Source: CAVXTF01 sp963701375
GTDB lineage: Bacteria; Actinomycetota; Acidimicrobiia; Acidimicrobiales; CAVXTF01
Assembly: GCA_963701375.1 (NCBI GenBank)
Contig: CAVOZT010000004.1
Span: 1,054,001-1,118,000, forward strand
Direction: 5' to 3'
DNA: 64,000 nt
Numbering within the stretch: the first letter of the stretch is position 1; every line of letters begins with the position of its first letter. Below the pieces are notes generated by a model. That model was given only the letters and a program-made list of their open reading frames with translations. It was not told where the DNA came from and ran no database searches. The translations under genes and the position numbers were made by a program. Positions 33,764 to 42,587 of this stretch are shown piece after piece.

Positions 33764-34711
33764 ATGAGCGCCCAGCCCCACGGACGTCGGCCGGCACACG
33801 GTTTTTCTGACGACAGAGCCACGCGGGAGCTGTTGCGGTCGCGCCCACCGGAAAGTGCGCTCGGGTGGGCCGAATCGATCGTCGGTGGCAAGGTCGTGTC
33901 GGCAAGGGCGCTTCGAGGAGGGACCTCGTCGGCAGTGCATCTGCTCGGCGTGGAAACTCCTAGAGGCGATCCTGCAAAGGTCGTTCTTCGTCGGTACGTC
34001 CGTCCCGAGATCAATATCGAAGAGCCTGGTATCGCCGCTCGAGAGGCTCGCACTCTCGAGCACCTAAAAGATGCCGCCGTTCCCGCGCCCATCCTCCTCG
34101 GTGTTGACCCGAGGGGATCAGTAGCCGATGTTCCCGCAGTGCTCATGTCGTACCTGCAGGGGCGAGTCGACTGGTGGCCGACCGACAGCAGCCGATGGGT
34201 GGGTCTGCTCGCAGAGTTGCTTCCTGCGATTCACGACGTGGCGCTGCCCTCGCACGAGGTCGTGCCGTTGTTCGTTCCTTACGCGCAGTCCAGCTACTCG
34301 CCGCCTGGCTGGTCGCTCAATCCCGGAGTGTGGGAGCGCGCATTCGAGGTCTTTCACGGTCCGGCGCCTAGAGGCGAGCGGGTCTTCATTCAGCGCGACT
34401 TCCACCCGGGGAACGTGCTCTGGAAACGGGGATCGGTCTCTGGCGTGGTCGACTGGCAGGCGGCGTGTGCAGGACCGCGCTCGATAGACGTCGGTCACTG
34501 TCGGGCCAACCTGTTCGATTACGGGCTACGAGTCGCCGACGAATTCACCGCCGCGTGGGAACGGCTGACGGGAGCCACATACGACCCTTGGGCAGAGGTT
34601 GTATCGATAGTCGGCATCCTCGACATGTTCCGCGCCGCGCCTCCCACGGACCCGCACTCGGTCGAAGCCGCCTTGACGAGAGCCCTTGCCGAGCTCGGGG
34701 CCGGACCATGA
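33764..34711 (+). CDS. Aminoglycoside phosphotransferase-family (APH) kinase-like protein
   Basis: A 315-residue APH-fold protein. The nucleotide-binding part shows ALRGGTSSAVHLLGVE and a Lys/Arg-rich strand (KVVLRRYVRPE). The catalytic loop is FIQRDFHPGNVLW with Asp and Asn, and the metal-binding segment GVVDWQAACAGPRSIDVGH. Members phosphorylate aminoglycosides, homoserine, choline or acyl-CoA-linked substrates; fatty-acid genes nearby might suggest an ACAD10-like role, but this is weak. ATG 33764 is used. It is followed by a convergent minus-strand gene. Confidence 0.8.
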   Translation: MSAQPHGRRPAHGFSDDRATRELLRSRPPESALGWAESIVGGKVVSARALRGGTSSAVHLLGVETPRGDPAKVVLRRYVRPEINIEEPGIAAREARTLEHLKDAAVPAPILLGVDPRGSVADVPAVLMSYLQGRVDWWPTDSSRWVGLLAELLPAIHDVALPSHEVVPLFVPYAQSSYSPPGWSLNPGVWERAFEVFHGPAPRGERVFIQRDFHPGNVLWKRGSVSGVVDWQAACAGPRSIDVGHCRANLFDYGLRVADEFTAAWERLTGATYDPWAEVVSIVGILDMFRAAPPTDPHSVEAALTRALAELGAGP

Positions 34712-34741
34712 CCATCTATCGGAAGGCTTTGGCGACGCAGT

Positions 34742-35518
34742 TCATGTCGTAGGCGTGGTGGTCGTTGAGGTCGTCGTCGAAGTGCTCGAGGTGGTTGTAG
34801 AAGGCGGAGTTGTCGTCGTCGTTGACGGCGCCGAGGTAGTAGTCGAGGGGGGTGTTGTCGTCGTCGTGGTCGGCGCCGCGGTGGAGCTGGTCGTCGTGGA
34901 CGGCGGAACGGTCGTCGAAGTCGTCGTCGTAGAAGAAGTCGGGACAACGACGTGACCCTTTGCGGTCGAAGTAGTGCTGTGATTCGCCGGCGGGTTGTTC
35001 GATCCAGAACCCGACGTGAGTGCAAAGACGAGTACCGCGATCGCCACCGCCGCTACAGCGACGGCGAGCACGGTGTTGGTGGGGAACCGTCGGCTTGGTC
35101 CGTCCGGTCCCATTGGTCCGATTGGCTCGGTCGGTTCGATTGGTCCGCCTGCCACGCCAGCGACGGGCGTGACCATGACCGAGGTCCGCTCCATGTCCGA
35201 AGGGTCAGCGCCTCGACGAGAATCGAGCCCTTCTGAAGCGCCGGCGGCCGCAATCGCCTGTTCCTCGGTCGTAGCAAAGAGTGGGCCTTCAACGGGCGAG
35301 GTTGCCATCTCGCCGGTTCCTGCGTCTGCCGGGCCGGACCCGACGCCTTTCTCTACAAGCTCCGTGTGCCTGTCGGCACGTCCGGTATCTCCTTTAGCGG
35401 GAGGGGTGTCTGCAGGGTCCTCGCGTTCCGCCGAGGTGCCGGGAAGCCCGTAGCCGCACACGAGACACCGCTCGGTGCCATCGGGCACGTTTGCGTTGCA
35501 CCTAGGGCAAACCGCCAT
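34742..35518 (-). CDS. Zinc-ribbon membrane protein with Thr/Ser-rich extracytoplasmic tail
   Basis: A 258-residue protein in four parts: an N-terminal zinc ribbon (VCPRCNANVPDGTERCLVCG, CxxC-x11-CxxC), a disordered acidic segment with a PIEPTEPIGPMGPDGP run, a single TM helix (TVLAVAVAAVAIAVLVFALT, about 150-170) and a ~85-residue low-complexity tail of TTT, STT and PPSTT units. The tail would be outside the cell and looks like an O-mannosylated mucin-like stalk. No enzymatic motif. ATG 35518 with AAAGGA upstream is preferred to TTG 35521. Function unknown. Confidence 0.75.
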   Translation of the reverse strand: MAVCPRCNANVPDGTERCLVCGYGLPGTSAEREDPADTPPAKGDTGRADRHTELVEKGVGSGPADAGTGEMATSPVEGPLFATTEEQAIAAAGASEGLDSRRGADPSDMERTSVMVTPVAGVAGGPIEPTEPIGPMGPDGPSRRFPTNTVLAVAVAAVAIAVLVFALTSGSGSNNPPANHSTTSTAKGHVVVPTSSTTTTSTTVPPSTTTSSTAAPTTTTTTPPSTTTSAPSTTTTTPPSTTTSSTSTTTSTTTTPTT

Positions 35519-35566
35519 CAAGTCCTTTCCTGGCGGACTGTCTTCGCGTGCGGCGATGGGGTCGGT

Positions 35567-37339
35567 TCAACTCTGTGCATGCGATTCGGCCACGAGCTCG
35601 TCGCGCAACTCGCGCTTCAGCACCTTGCCCTGCGGGTTCCGTGGCAACGGATCTGACCGGAACCAGATATGCGTGGGCACGTTGAAACTCGCCATCCTCT
35701 CGCGCACGAAAAGGGAGAGCTCGTCGGCCGAGACGCTCTTTCCCGGCCTTAGCACGACCGCCGCCCCGACCTCTTCGCCGAGAATCGGATGCGGAACTCC
35801 GATCACAGCTACGTCTGCGACTGCCGGGTGCTCGAACAGGGTGGCTTCCACCTCGACCGAGTACACGTTTTCGCCTCCGCGGATGACCATGTCCTTTGCC
35901 CGGTCGACGATGTGGACGAAACCCTCCTCGTCGATGCGGGCAACGTCACCCGAGTGGAGCCAACCTTCGGTGAACGAAGCGGCGGTTTCCTCGGGCTTCT
36001 TCCAGTAGCCGCGCACGACGTTCGGGCCCTTGATCCACAATTCACCGATCGCGTCGGGGCCGCTCGGGATCGTGTCGTCTGGCGTCAGACCTGCGAAGTC
36101 CTCAGGGACCACCGCGATGTCGCAAACCGGTACCGGCGGACCGACGCTGTCGGGCTTGCGCTTGTAGTCGTCGCCCGTGTTCATGGTCGTGACCGACGAG
36201 GTCTCGGTGAGGCCGTAGCCGTTGGAGGGTGATCCTGAAGGGAAGTACTTCGAGATCCGGCGCACGAGCTCGGGCGGCGCGGGCGCCCCGCCGTAGGCGA
36301 CACTGCGAACTGAGGAGATGTCCCTCGAGGAGAAGGTGGGGGAGTCGAGAACCTGCATCACCATCGCAGGAACACCGCCGAAGATCGTGATCCTTTCGCG
36401 TTCGATCAGCTCGAGAGCCCGGTCGGCGTCCCAATGGTGCATCAGAACGAGCTTGCCCCCTGCAGCAGTGTTGGAAACAAGGATTGCGTGACAACCTGTC
36501 GCGTGGAAGAACGGCACCGACAGCAGGTACGCCGTCTGGCCGGTTTCCCTACGGTCGGTCTGCGTGGATTCATCGATCGAGGACCCTTCGCGAAGCCCCA
36601 TGCGGGTATTGATGAAGAACAGGCTCATAAGGTTGGTGCATATGTTGCGATGCGTTCCCGTTGCACCCTTGGGTTTGCCAGTAGTGCCTGACGTGTAGAA
36701 GATCGTGGCGTCGTCTTCGGGTTCGATCGACACGTCCGGAAATGTGGGTTCAGATCCGGCATCGGCAAACAACTCCGCGAAGGGAATCACCGGTACCGGC
36801 GAATCTGTGACGGCGCGGTGCTCACTACGGTCCTCATTCGTCACTATGACCGCTTTAAGGTCCGGCAGATCTGCCAAATGAGCGCGGATGCGCTGAAGCC
36901 GTTCTGAGTCCACGAACACGACGGAAGTCTCGGAATCCTGGAGTCCGTACTGAAGTTCAGGGCCGGTCCACCAGGCATTGAGGGGAACTGCGACCGCACC
37001 TGCGCCTGCGATCGCCCAGAAGGCCATGGCCCATTCAGGCAAGTTTCTCATCGCGATCGAAACGCGGTCGCCTTTTCCGATGCCGAATCGTTGCTCCAGA
37101 GCGCGAGAGATCGCGGCCGCGATGCGGTAGTGCTCCTCGAATGTGGTGCGCTCGTCTTCGTAGACTAGGAAGACCTGGTCTCCGTGACCACGCGACAGGT
37201 CGAGCACGACCCGGAGATTTGCCGGACAATTCTTCCAGGTGCGCGTGACAATGCCGCGGATCTCGACTTCTTCCATCTCGAACATCTGTCCGGGCGCGGT
37301 GAGGACCGCGTTCGCCTCTTCGATGGACATCGTGGCCAT
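35567..37339 (-). CDS. Fatty acyl-CoA synthetase / AMP-dependent ligase
   Basis: A 590-residue ANL-superfamily ligase. P-loop-like motif IFYTSGTTGKPKGATGTH, the A5 motif SNGYGLTETSS, the hinge GWLHSGDVARIDEEGFVHIV and the C-terminal Lys in PRNPQGKVLKRELRDE are all intact. It should adenylate a carboxylic acid and transfer it to CoA. An N-terminal ~45 residues (RGIVTRTWKNCPANLRVVL) are typical of the actinobacterial long-chain FadD subgroup. ATG 37339 is preceded by GAGGAGG. Transcribed alone between the zinc-ribbon gene and orn on the same strand. Confidence 0.92.
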   Translation of the reverse strand: MATMSIEEANAVLTAPGQMFEMEEVEIRGIVTRTWKNCPANLRVVLDLSRGHGDQVFLVYEDERTTFEEHYRIAAAISRALEQRFGIGKGDRVSIAMRNLPEWAMAFWAIAGAGAVAVPLNAWWTGPELQYGLQDSETSVVFVDSERLQRIRAHLADLPDLKAVIVTNEDRSEHRAVTDSPVPVIPFAELFADAGSEPTFPDVSIEPEDDATIFYTSGTTGKPKGATGTHRNICTNLMSLFFINTRMGLREGSSIDESTQTDRRETGQTAYLLSVPFFHATGCHAILVSNTAAGGKLVLMHHWDADRALELIERERITIFGGVPAMVMQVLDSPTFSSRDISSVRSVAYGGAPAPPELVRRISKYFPSGSPSNGYGLTETSSVTTMNTGDDYKRKPDSVGPPVPVCDIAVVPEDFAGLTPDDTIPSGPDAIGELWIKGPNVVRGYWKKPEETAASFTEGWLHSGDVARIDEEGFVHIVDRAKDMVIRGGENVYSVEVEATLFEHPAVADVAVIGVPHPILGEEVGAAVVLRPGKSVSADELSLFVRERMASFNVPTHIWFRSDPLPRNPQGKVLKRELRDELVAESHAQS

Positions 37340-37430
37340 CGGCCCTCCTCTTCAGTTGGTTAACACTGTGGTGCCGCGCGAACGTGGCATGTCGCCGAAA
37401 CGACTTCGCCTCCCGATGTTCCGTTGGCCA

Positions 37431-38021
37431 TCAACTGGTCGATTCGGCGGCAGGCGATTGGGCGACGGTGTCCGAGTCGGAGGGCGGGGCAGGAGCAAAG
37501 ATCTGGCTCCTGTAGTAGGCGAGCTCTGCTATCGATTCGCGGATGTCACCGAGCGCTCTATGCGTGGTGCGCTTGGGTGGCGCAGCCTTGAATATCTTCG
37601 GGTACCAGCGCCGGCAAAGCTCTTTCAAGGTGGAAACGTCGATGGAGCGGTAATGCAGCCAATTCTCGATGGCGGGCAGCTGGGCAGCGAGAAACCGACG
37701 GTCGGTGCCAATCGAACTCCCGCACAATGGAATCGTCCCCGGTTCTGGCACATGCGAACGGATGAACTCGAGTGTTTGAGCACCTGCATCTTCGAGACCC
37801 AGGTCGGATGCCGCGATCGCCTCGAGCAATCCTGAGCGGGTGTGCATGTCCCTTACGATCGGCTCCATCGCGTCCAGCTGCTCTTGGCTCGTTCCGATCA
37901 CAAGGTCGGGGCCTTCTGCCACGACGTTCAGGTCGTCATCGGTCACGATGGTGGCGATCTCGACAATCGCGTTGCGAAGCGGGTCGAGGCCGGTCATCTC
38001 GAGATCCATCCAGACGAGCAT
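37431..38021 (-). CDS. orn: Oligoribonuclease
   Basis: A 196-residue DEDDh 3'-5' exonuclease that degrades nanoRNA to mononucleotides. Exo I is VWMDLEMTGLDPLRNAIVEI (Asp6, Glu8), Exo II SSIGTDRRFLAAQLP in the Orn-specific form (Asn usually precedes; here Ser-Ile-Gly-Thr-Asp), Exo III HRALGDIRESI. The C-terminus has a short Ser/Thr/Pro tail beyond the usual end. The start at 38021 matches the family N-terminus; the frame open to 38333 overlaps dut and is not coding. Confidence 0.93.
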   Translation of the reverse strand: MLVWMDLEMTGLDPLRNAIVEIATIVTDDDLNVVAEGPDLVIGTSQEQLDAMEPIVRDMHTRSGLLEAIAASDLGLEDAGAQTLEFIRSHVPEPGTIPLCGSSIGTDRRFLAAQLPAIENWLHYRSIDVSTLKELCRRWYPKIFKAAPPKRTTHRALGDIRESIAELAYYRSQIFAPAPPSDSDTVAQSPAAESTS

Positions 38022-38120
38022 CACGGCGATGCTAGTGGTGGGTCCAGTAGGCGGTGAGTCCCTGGTGGTGCCAGAGCGCCCAGGCGCGCCGACACTCGGG
38101 GACACTATGGTTCCGCAGGA

Positions 38121-38564
38121 GTGCGTGACGTTCCTGTGCACCGCCTCGATCCTGACCTGCCAGCCCCGGCGTACTCCCATGAAGGGGACGCTGGGGCGGA
38201 CCTGTATGCGAGAACCGGGACGACGATCGCACCCAGGGGAGGGCGTGCTCTCGTGCCGACAGGAGTGAAGGTGGCCATTCCGCCGGGCTGCGCTGGATTC
38301 GTGTTGCCCCGGAGTGGTCTCGCGTTGAAGCACGGAGTTACCTGTTTGAACACCCCGGGGCTGATCGATTCCGGTTACAGGGGTGAGTTATCAGTGATCT
38401 TGGTCAACACGGACCCTGAGGAGCCATATGAGGTGCGGAGAGGGGACCGCATCGCTCAGCTTGTGCTGCAATCGGTCGAGAGGGTCCAATTCAACGAGGT
38501 GGCCGAGTGTGACTTGGCGCCGGCGAGCCGGGGGGTCGGCGGCTTCGGGCACACCGGCAGGTGA
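38121..38564 (+). CDS. dut: Deoxyuridine 5'-triphosphate nucleotidohydrolase (dUTPase)
   Basis: A 147-residue trimeric dUTPase with all five motifs: I GDAGADLYAR, II PRSGLALKHG, III GLIDSGYRGELSVI, IV RRGDRIAQLVLQ and V SRGVGGFGHTGR (His replaces the usual Ser in GGFGSTG). It hydrolyses dUTP to dUMP, keeping uracil out of DNA. GTG 38121 is the likely start. Divergent from orn with ~100 bases between. Confidence 0.95.
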   Translation: MRDVPVHRLDPDLPAPAYSHEGDAGADLYARTGTTIAPRGGRALVPTGVKVAIPPGCAGFVLPRSGLALKHGVTCLNTPGLIDSGYRGELSVILVNTDPEEPYEVRRGDRIAQLVLQSVERVQFNEVAECDLAPASRGVGGFGHTGR

Positions 38565-38621
38565 CGGCCATGATGACCCGGTGCGCCGGCTCGGGCACCG
38601 ACAGAACGTGAGGGCACGTCT

Positions 38622-40085
38622 ATGGAGAGCCTGACCGGTCTGGATGCGGCATTCCTGTCATTCGAAACTGCGAATGCCCCCCTTCATGTGGGAGCAGTGA
38701 TCGTCTTCGACCCGCCACCGGGAAAGCAGCTTCTGTTTTCTGAATCAGCGAGGTTCGGTTTCGTCAGACGATTGATCGAGCAGCGAATTCATCTAGTCCC
38801 TCCTTTTCGCCGTCGCGCTGTGGGGGTGCCGTTTGGGATCGGACAGCCGGTGTGGATCGAGGATCCCGAGCTTGACCTAGATGCACATGTGCGCAGAGCG
38901 AGGCTCCCGACTCCCGGGGGAAGCGCCGAGCTGACCGAGTTCGTCGCGGACCTCCTTGCGAGACCACTCGACAGGTCGAGGCCGTTGTGGGAAATGGTGA
39001 TCACTGAAGGACTCGAGGGTGGTCGGAGCGCGCTCATCGTCAAGCTGCACCACGCCATACTCGATGGCGTCTCGGCAGCGTCGCTGCTGGGTACATTCCT
39101 CGATCTAGGGCCTCGCCCTCGGGCGGTTGACCCGCCTGAGTCGTCATGGGAGGCAGAACGCCTACCGACAGCGGCGTCGCTCGTGCGGCGCGCTCTCGGA
39201 GCTGTCGTGCACGAACCCGGGCTCGCTTTGGGAACCCTTAATCGGTCTCTTCGTACGGTCACAGAGCTCGCAGAGCATCGCCGACGTCTCGTCTCTGGAG
39301 GCTCGGAGCCGGCCCCTGCACCGTTTTCTGCTCCGCGCACATCACTCAATGGAGCTCTTTCAACTCGCCGGGCGTTTGCTATGGCGAGTGTTTCGCTTGC
39401 AGAGACAAAGCTCGTGGGTCGTGCGTTCGGCGCAACAGTCAACGATGTCATGCTTGCCATGGTTGGCGGGGCTCTTCGGAGCCTTCTCGAGGAGCGCGGT
39501 GAGAAGGTTGAGTCTCCACTCGTCGCGATGGTGCCGGTCTCAACCAGAGAGCGAGCGAGAGGTACGCAAGCAATGGCGACCGAGCCGACACTCGGGAACA
39601 AGGTTTCCGCCATGCTCGTGTCTCTTGCGACGACGATCGACGATCCGGTCGAGCGACTCGTCGCAGTGGCGGAAAGTGAACACGCTGCAAAGAGTCGAAC
39701 CGATGTATTGGGTGGCCGGATGATCGACGACTGGGCTCAGCTCATCATTCCCGCGCTGTCGACTCGAGCAGCACGGCTCTTGTCGAATCTCCGAGTGTTC
39801 GATCGCGTTGCGCCAGTCTTCAACGTGACGGTGTCCAATGTCCCCGGACCGCAGTTCGATCTGTGGTTCGGCGGCTGCCGGATTGACGCCCTCTATCCCA
39901 TCGGACCCGTGGTTGAAGGGATAGGACTCAACATCACGGCACTCAGTTACATGGGAGGGCTTCATTTCGGAATCCTCGGGTGTCGACGCCTCGTTCCGGA
40001 CCTTGGCTCGATGCCAGGCTTCTTGGAATCTTGCCTCGCCGAACTCGTTTCTGCGGTGCCGGGGACGGCCGAGGCCGTCAGCTGA
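38622..40085 (+). CDS. Wax ester synthase/diacylglycerol acyltransferase (WS/DGAT)
   Basis: A 487-residue member of the WS/DGAT family, condensing acyl-CoA with long-chain alcohol or diacylglycerol to make storage lipid at the membrane. The catalytic HHxxxDG motif is VKLHHAILDGVSAA around residue 143. Other family signatures are LTGLDAAFLSFE at the N-terminus, SRPLWEMVITEGLEGG, NDVMLAMVGGALR, and FNVTVSNVPGPQ near the end. ATG 38622 follows a GTGAGGGC stretch. About 58 bases after dut; it may be co-transcribed. Last gene before the tRNA-Gly boundary. Confidence 0.95.
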   Translation: MESLTGLDAAFLSFETANAPLHVGAVIVFDPPPGKQLLFSESARFGFVRRLIEQRIHLVPPFRRRAVGVPFGIGQPVWIEDPELDLDAHVRRARLPTPGGSAELTEFVADLLARPLDRSRPLWEMVITEGLEGGRSALIVKLHHAILDGVSAASLLGTFLDLGPRPRAVDPPESSWEAERLPTAASLVRRALGAVVHEPGLALGTLNRSLRTVTELAEHRRRLVSGGSEPAPAPFSAPRTSLNGALSTRRAFAMASVSLAETKLVGRAFGATVNDVMLAMVGGALRSLLEERGEKVESPLVAMVPVSTRERARGTQAMATEPTLGNKVSAMLVSLATTIDDPVERLVAVAESEHAAKSRTDVLGGRMIDDWAQLIIPALSTRAARLLSNLRVFDRVAPVFNVTVSNVPGPQFDLWFGGCRIDALYPIGPVVEGIGLNITALSYMGGLHFGILGCRRLVPDLGSMPGFLESCLAELVSAVPGTAEAVS

Positions 40086-40226
40086 ACCACATTGCTGGAG
40101 CAAGCCTAGATTCGTGAGTTGGATTTACCGAGCGGTACTTGGAGCTTGCGACGATCCTCGCCGGTTTCAGCCCGCACCGGGATGCAGGGGGTGGGAGATC
40201 GTCACCTTGCTACACTCGGGCGTCAC

Positions 40227-40302
40227 GCGGACGTGGCTCAGCTGGTAGAGCATCACCTTGCCAAGGTGAGGGTCGCGGGTTCGAATCCCGTCGTCCGCTC
40301 CA
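40227..40302 (+). tRNA. tRNA-Gly (anticodon GCC)
   Basis: The acceptor stem GCGGACG (40227-40233) pairs with CGTCCGC (40292-40298), then discriminator T and an encoded CCA. The D arm is GCTC...GAGC, the anticodon stem-loop TCACC TTGCCAA GGTGA, and the T arm GCGGGTTCGAATCCCGT. All regions are canonical. It lies at the junction between the housekeeping segment and the accessory island. Confidence 0.96.
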
Positions 40303-40715
40303 GAAAAGTCCAGGTCAGGCAGGGTTTGTTCGTTCGGGACACAAGCAGCCGAATGTGGTCGTGCGCGATTTGTGCGCGATCCAAACGAGCGGAGTAGCCC
40401 TATGGGGGAGCAGTGCATGCCCCAACTGGCCGTGTCTGTGCTACGTCTTCGCTCGCAAGCAATGCCCCTAGCTGCCTCATGTCTCGTCTGCCTGAGCCCG
40501 TGTGCGGCGTTGACACCGGCTGCGTCAATGACTCCCACTTGGTCGACCCCAACCGAACCCGCAGGGTAGGTGTCCGGTGGCCTATGCGTTGACGATGTCG
40601 AGCAGGCGAAAACACAATCGTTGTAGGTCTGCGTCGGTGGGATTATTCAGCTTGATCTTGCTAACTGGCTATGCAGTGAGAGAAGCGTTCATTGCAGATA
40701 GGCCAGGACCACTGA
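40303..40715 (+). other. Intergenic stretch after tRNA-Gly, possible island left edge
   Basis: No convincing gene on either strand; short frames here lack ribosome sites and protein character. It contains a small direct repeat (GTGCGCGATTTGTGCGCGATCC, two GTGCGCGAT copies near 40360-40381). I searched by eye for a second copy of the tRNA 3' end as an attR further on and found none in the window. Confidence 0.4.
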
Positions 40716-41465
40716 TCATGCCCGCAGGTAGATCTTTCGCCCAATCGCTCCTTGCCGATTGACATCCATCAAAACCTCAATGCTGGGGTTCTCATCAAGG
40801 AAGGTATGGACTGCTGTTGTGACTTCCGGCCACTGGTGGTGCTCAAAGTCATCAACTGCGATAATCCCGCCCGGAACCATGTGTTCGGCACGCAGCTTCA
40901 AATCGGAAAATGCAGTTTCGAACGAGTGGCCCCCATCGATGGGAGCAAACCTGAAGCGGGGATCATTTGTCAGTGTGATCTTCGTACTCAGACCCTCGAT
41001 TACCTCGACGAAGTTCAGATCGATCTCAGGCACTACCCTCTTGAGGTTCGCCCTGAGTGATTCGGGAGTTGGCAGGTCATGGTAGGTGTCCTCTGTAGGA
41101 GTTTCGAAGGCGTCGCACACAACGAGTCGCTCACCAGTCTGGAGACACATCGCGAGAAACACCGCGGATCGACCTTGGTACGTTCCGATCTCGAAGAGAT
41201 CACCCTTCATTGAGAACGCAGTCTGCATCTTCAAGATGGTGGTGAAGACGAGTGCATCGTCATATGTAAAGTATCCGCCGATCCGAGAGGCAATCGTAAA
41301 GGTTTCTGCAAGTTCGCTAAATCGAGCGCCCTCAGCAGTGAACAACTCGTCGTTGAGTTTCGTTCGTGTAGCGGCTCGAACTCCACGCCGAACCTGAGCG
41401 TAGCGATCTTCGGGAAGAAGTTTTCGTGCGAGCGCATTAGTACGAATGGTTAGCTTGTTGGTCAT
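40716..41465 (-). CDS. Class I SAM-dependent methyltransferase (Methyltransf_24/TylF-like)
   Basis: A 249-residue protein. Motif I is DLFEIGTYQGRSAVFLAMCL, the second acidic strand GERLVVCDAFETP, followed by RFAPIDGGHSFETAFSDLKL, the metal-coordinating Asp-Gly-x-His pattern of macrocin-O-methyltransferase-like enzymes, and GGIIAVDDFEHHQWPEV. The family O-methylates sugars or antibiotics using a divalent metal. ATG 41465 has GGGGGT upstream; a GTG at 41516 is the alternative. First gene on the island side of the tRNA-Gly, minus strand. Substrate unknown. Confidence 0.8.
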   Translation of the reverse strand: MTNKLTIRTNALARKLLPEDRYAQVRRGVRAATRTKLNDELFTAEGARFSELAETFTIASRIGGYFTYDDALVFTTILKMQTAFSMKGDLFEIGTYQGRSAVFLAMCLQTGERLVVCDAFETPTEDTYHDLPTPESLRANLKRVVPEIDLNFVEVIEGLSTKITLTNDPRFRFAPIDGGHSFETAFSDLKLRAEHMVPGGIIAVDDFEHHQWPEVTTAVHTFLDENPSIEVLMDVNRQGAIGRKIYLRA

Positions 41466-41786
41466 CTGTTCGCTACCCCCATAAAGAACGCTGTCGTGGT
41501 CGGCTAGATGGCTCACTTTATGCCACAGCTAGGGCCGATCATCCAAGCCTTCACTACGGAACGCTCGCGGGCGGCTAACTCTTGGGGCGTTCGCTCCCTC
41601 GAAGAAATGCGCAACTGGTAGCACATCGACGCAGCAGCGCGCTTGCAGTCGTACAGAGTCGCGGTAGGTATGCCGCGCACGCTGCCTCTAGTCCTTGGGC
41701 GAGGCGCGAAGACACGGGACAAGGACGGCGGCTTCTTGCTGCGAACCCCTGAAGCTGACGGTGCCTATGGAGGTCACGGAGACCCC

Positions 41787-42380
41787 CTAGACCTTCGCGA
41801 ACACGAGTTTCGCGGTCCAATGCGGTTCGCCGTTGGGTCCCCGATACATCGGGGAGAAGCGTCCCAACTGGCGACTGCGTGCCAACTCTATGCAGTTCCC
41901 CGTGACGACACTCACCTCACGGTATCCGTGTCGTTCTAAAAGGGCACACATCATCGCAAGGTTGTCCATCATCCGTGTTGGCGGCTCGTCTACGGGACCG
42001 CCGTCCCACTGGTGTTCAAGAGGGTCCTTTCCTTCAGCCATCTTTCTCATGATGGGTTCGAGCGCGTTGAAGGTAGAGAAGGCTCGGTCGAAGATGGTCC
42101 AGATTGCGTCAGCGTCGTCTCGGGACTCGGTCGTGGCCGGTGTTACCTCGGTGGTTGGGAACGCTCCCCAATCTGCCAGAAGCCGAGTGTGAGTTGTCGT
42201 CGTCTTCACCAGGCACTCGCGGCAGATTGCGGAGAACTCTCCGGGGCGGACTGGACGCATCAGCGGGCATGGTCCCCCGCAGAACTGGCAGATTTCAGAG
42301 TATTCGCCTGGCCCTCCGACTCTTGGGGACTCCGTCACTTTGAATAGCCTCTCACCTAGACCCGTGGTGGGCGACACCAC
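41787..42380 (-). CDS. Hypothetical protein with ClpX-like zinc finger
   Basis: A 197-residue protein whose N-terminal part has CQFCGGPCPL and then CREC about twenty residues on, a four-Cys arrangement like the zf-C4 domain that precedes ClpX ATPases and also occurs alone in actinobacterial cargo genes. The remainder (IWTIFDRAFSTFNALEPIMR ... LLERHGYREVSVV) is helical and I do not recognise it. Start at GTG 42380 or 42377. It is followed by a ~270-base gap with no gene towards 41521. Confidence 0.6.
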   Translation of the reverse strand: MVSPTTGLGERLFKVTESPRVGGPGEYSEICQFCGGPCPLMRPVRPGEFSAICRECLVKTTTTHTRLLADWGAFPTTEVTPATTESRDDADAIWTIFDRAFSTFNALEPIMRKMAEGKDPLEHQWDGGPVDEPPTRMMDNLAMMCALLERHGYREVSVVTGNCIELARSRQLGRFSPMYRGPNGEPHWTAKLVFAKV

Positions 42381-42496
42381 CTAGCTCATCGACAGCGCCA
42401 GGACACCCCCCGGAATACACCATCGTCCGGCGCGCCCTGTTTATGGTTCTGGTTCGACAGCCGTTGTCGTGGTGAGGGGAGTCGAGGTTCCCTGTT

Positions 42497-42545
42497 ACCG
42501 GCCGAGCTGGAACCATCGTCCCGAGCGATGTTCAAGCAGCGGCAG
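42497..42545 (-). pseudogene. Relic of a serine-resolvase 3' end (R1)
   Basis: On the minus strand the stretch encodes CLNIARDDGSSSAG, nearly the terminal YLNIARDDASNSAA of the intact resolvase at 47134, with DNA identity over about 40 bases (TTGAACATCGCTCGGGACGA). The helix-turn-helix and everything upstream are missing. It lies directly before the GyrA-like gene. Confidence 0.7.
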
Positions 42546-42587
42546 CGGTTCTTCTCGTAATCGCTGCTGGTAGTAGAAAGCGCCAAC

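Noticed and set aside
34686..34955. Plus-strand Val-rich frame
   Set aside because: Antisense of the Thr-rich tail encoded on the minus strand.
40372..40569. Small plus-strand frame after tRNA-Gly
   Set aside because: No ribosome site, low protein character, no family.
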